Part shown: positions 61,591 to 64,000 of the stretch, in pieces | Layout: each line of letters begins with the position of its first letter | Position numbering within the stretch: position 1 is the stretch's first letter | DNA from: Fratercula arctica | Taxonomy: Eukaryota > Chordata > Aves > Charadriiformes > Alcidae | Reading direction: 5' to 3' | Assembly: GCA_947846985.1 (NCBI GenBank) | Contig: CANTUZ010000007.1 | Span: 32,058,355 to 32,122,354, forward strand | DNA: 64,000 bases | Made by a program: the position numbers and the translations under genes | Notes under the pieces: generated by a model | What the model was told of the DNA's origin: nothing | Database searches by the model: none | What the model saw: the letters and a program-made list of their open reading frames with translations, nothing else

Positions 61591-64000
61591 TCATAAGTGT
61601 TGTAACAAATTAGATGGGTATGAGAAACCTGATAGCTGCAGAATGCAACTTTCTGATATTCTCACAGTAGCAACGGGATTAGATGTTTACACCACTATTT
61701 AGGGTTTTATGAATGTAGTTACAGTTTTTATTTGTCAAAGTCTGAATGCTAAAGTTCTGTTCATTGTTTTAAGTATTGGTTATATATTTTTCCACAAACT
61801 TTACTCCGTTTTATCAAGACGCTGTCATACATCCACAGCTGTCATTGTGTCCTGAGAGGTATTCCAAAGTTTGGAATTGAGCTTTGCAGATCTTCTAAGT
61901 GTGACCTGGTTTTGAAGTCGCCCTGTCTGATGAAGGTTTTGGCAACTGCCATGTTAGAGTTGTCATTTCTAAACTGTGAGCTTGATTGCAGGCAGTGGCT
62001 GAAATGAATTTCTTCTTTCCTGGGTGTCGTTCACATTGAATCCCTTTACTCACCTGATTAAATGGATGTGCAGACACATTCAGATAAATTTTAGTAGGAC
62101 ATGTATGTGCATGCCCATATTATTGATGCTCTATAACTTATAACCTGAATATTCCTCAGCAAGCATTTTTGAAACATACCTTCACAGTCTGCTAAAAAGC
62201 CTGTTCTTTCAATTTTATACCAAATAATTATTTACTCTGGTGAATCCTTATTCATGCAGTACAGTAAGTAATACCCTTAATTTCAGTGGGAGGTCCAAGG
62301 TGTAGCTCAGAAAATCCAGAGTGTTGGGGAAATAACACCAGTTTTTTTGGGGTGTTTTTTCCCTTTAATACCTGGATTAACTCACAACTTGAGGTTTTTC
62401 TCAGTCTGGTCTGTTTCTCCCTAATCACTTCTACAGCTTTTTTTTTTTTTTTTAATTGGTAGCGAGCTCTGTTTAAGGGTTTTTTCTGTCTCTGTGTTGT
62501 CCTTGGGCATGGGGAACTTTTAACAACATTGTTAAATGCCAGCTGCATAAAGGGTAGTAGCAATTTTAAAAGCTGTTTTAAAAAAAACAAACCAAAAAAC
62601 AAAACAGTTTCAGAGTTCTGGCTGCCACACAATTCAGTTAGTTCCCAAAAGACCTCTTACCATCTACTCTACAGAGTAACCCCACAAAAGCAAGCTGTTG
62701 GGCCTGCGTTTGAGTTTAGGCACTAAACTCAGAGCGGAGTCCCTGGAGAGAGAAGGCACTGTGTAACCAGGAGGTAAGTGGCGGGTCACTCATCCTGTCG
62801 CTGCCCGAGCTGAAACGTTACCTCCTGGCTGGCAGACACGTCCTTATAGCCTTCCTCAGAGGAGGAGCAGTATTGTACATGCCTGTTGAAGTGACCACTA
62901 ATCAAAAATTAATTCAGGTTTGTAAGCAAAGATCACAGAACTGTCCTTCAAATGTAAGACAGGCCTCAACTGTAATTCTGCCCTCTCTGAAAAAATCCTT
63001 TATAAAGGGTTTTCTATACTGGGTTAACAATGCTTTCTATTACTGTTCTCTCTAGATAGGAAATTTGTGCCACTGACAATGAAACCTCTTGTTTTCTCTG
63101 AGCTTTGCTGAAATAGAAAAAAAAAAATAGTACTATGATTTGACACTATTTGAACCCTCTTTTCCTGCTGCTTTGACTTAAATTCCCATGACAAAAAGCA
63201 GGATACTCTTAATGAGAATTATTGGTTTCATGGTCAGTTAAGTCATCCACCTTTATAGAAGAAAAAATTTTGTTGATTATTTGTATTTTGCTGTCTTGCT
63301 TTTATTTCGTATGCAAAACAAATAGAAGGAATTAATTTTGAATGAAATACTACCAGATTCAAGCAATTCTGTAAGTCCCTTTTCTTAAGGAAGCTGGAAT
63401 CCTCTTTCGGATGTGCAGATGAAAGTAGCTGCAGTCAACACTCACCTTGACCCTGTGGGCATGTTGGTCTTTGGTCCTTTTCTCCTGTAGGGTGGCAAGA
63501 CAAAACATAGCAAAGTACTCATGTTTTCATACCCTGGAATACTTGACAATATTACAGGATATTCAGGAAGAAGGAAGTTATGTTCCTGTATAACAAAATG
63601 GTATAGAGGATAATACTGTACAGCTGTTCTGCATTTTTTTCAATATCAGTGTTTATTCTCTGTCATATGTAAAACAAATTTAATGCTATGTTACCATTAC
63701 TGGTATTTTAAATCATTGCAACAATAGTTCTGCTGTACAGTGGCTGAAGAGCAGCTTATGAGGTCCTGTAACACAACACTTAACCATCCTTGAGAGTTAT
63801 GAAAATACATATCCAAGTATGGCACTTCAGACTAGCACCGCACACATGCTTTGTAATTCAGGGGTTTTTTTTGGTTTGCTGGTGTCCCTGACACAACATA
63901 ATGTGCTAAGCGAGTTTGCAGATTGCATCCCCATTGGGTAACTCGTTCAGCTGGACCTTAGAATGAGAGAATTGGGCACGTTCCTTCCCAACTTCGTCCT
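61591..64000. other. Long 3' UTR or downstream flank
   Basis: AT-rich sequence with T-runs (62438-62453) and an A-run (63117-63127). A GC-richer patch at 62700-62870 contains an 11-bp inverted repeat and a good donor-like string (GGAG|GTAAGTG at 62774). No coding frame is recognisable. Confidence 0.5.

Noticed and set aside
1..64000. Operons, CRISPR arrays, insertion sequences, riboswitches, tRNA or rRNA genes
   Set aside because: The sequence is vertebrate nuclear DNA with spliced exons and LINEs; I saw no direct-repeat/spacer array, no tRNA B-box motif and no rRNA segment.

Overview
This is a vertebrate nuclear sequence, most likely from a bird. The evidence is spliced genes with canonical GT-AG introns, a CpG-island promoter, and CR1-type LINE fragments as the only interspersed repeats I can recognise. 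A crocodilian or turtle is not formally excluded. No bacterial, phage or CRISPR-like system is present, and I found no wholly new system.

One gene dominates the window: HDX (highly divergent homeobox), on the + strand from a CpG island near 14.45-15.4 kb to a stop codon at 60955 and a canonical poly(A) signal at 61565-61570. I could place all nine coding exons to the base. They give an uninterrupted 697-residue protein: coding exon 2 = residues 1-49, exon 3 = 50-424, exon 4 = 425-442, exon 5 = 443-491, exons 6+7 = 492-587, exon 8 = 588-615, exon 9 = 616-656, exon 10 = 657-697. All coding-to-coding introns are phase 0 except intron 6 (phase 1). The protein has two divergent homeodomains, each split by an intron just before the Thr-Trp of helix 3. 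A long Ser/Thr/Gln-rich linker separates them, followed by an acidic stretch with a SUMO-consensus motif, a short helical segment and an acidic Ser-rich tail.

Layout: 1-14.4 kb is upstream DNA with no recognisable gene, holding one fairly recent CR1 fragment (about 5.06-5.62 kb), one old CR1 reverse-transcriptase fragment (about 10.69-11.2 kb) and small tandem repeats near 14.1-14.3 kb. The CpG island (14.45-15.42 kb) has a near-perfect long inverted repeat, an inverted CCAAT box, a palindromic CRE, two G19 runs, a GAT-type repeat, an NRF1 palindrome and two candidate non-coding first-exon donors. Introns 1-9 fill most of 15.5-60.8 kb. They contain low-complexity tracts, an inverted-orientation CR1 (50.64-50.93 kb), an AT-rich patch (47.4-47.5 kb) and an A33 tract (56.6 kb). 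The last 2.4 kb is long 3' UTR or downstream flank.

The best observations are: (1) the two homeobox exons are exactly equal in length, align without gaps and share the same intron position, so they look like an internal exon duplication; (2) a 35-bp perfect hairpin lies just upstream of the CCAAT/CRE core promoter; (3) a SUMO-type motif is assembled across the exon 7/8 junction, with a candidate microexon or poison exon inside that same intron.
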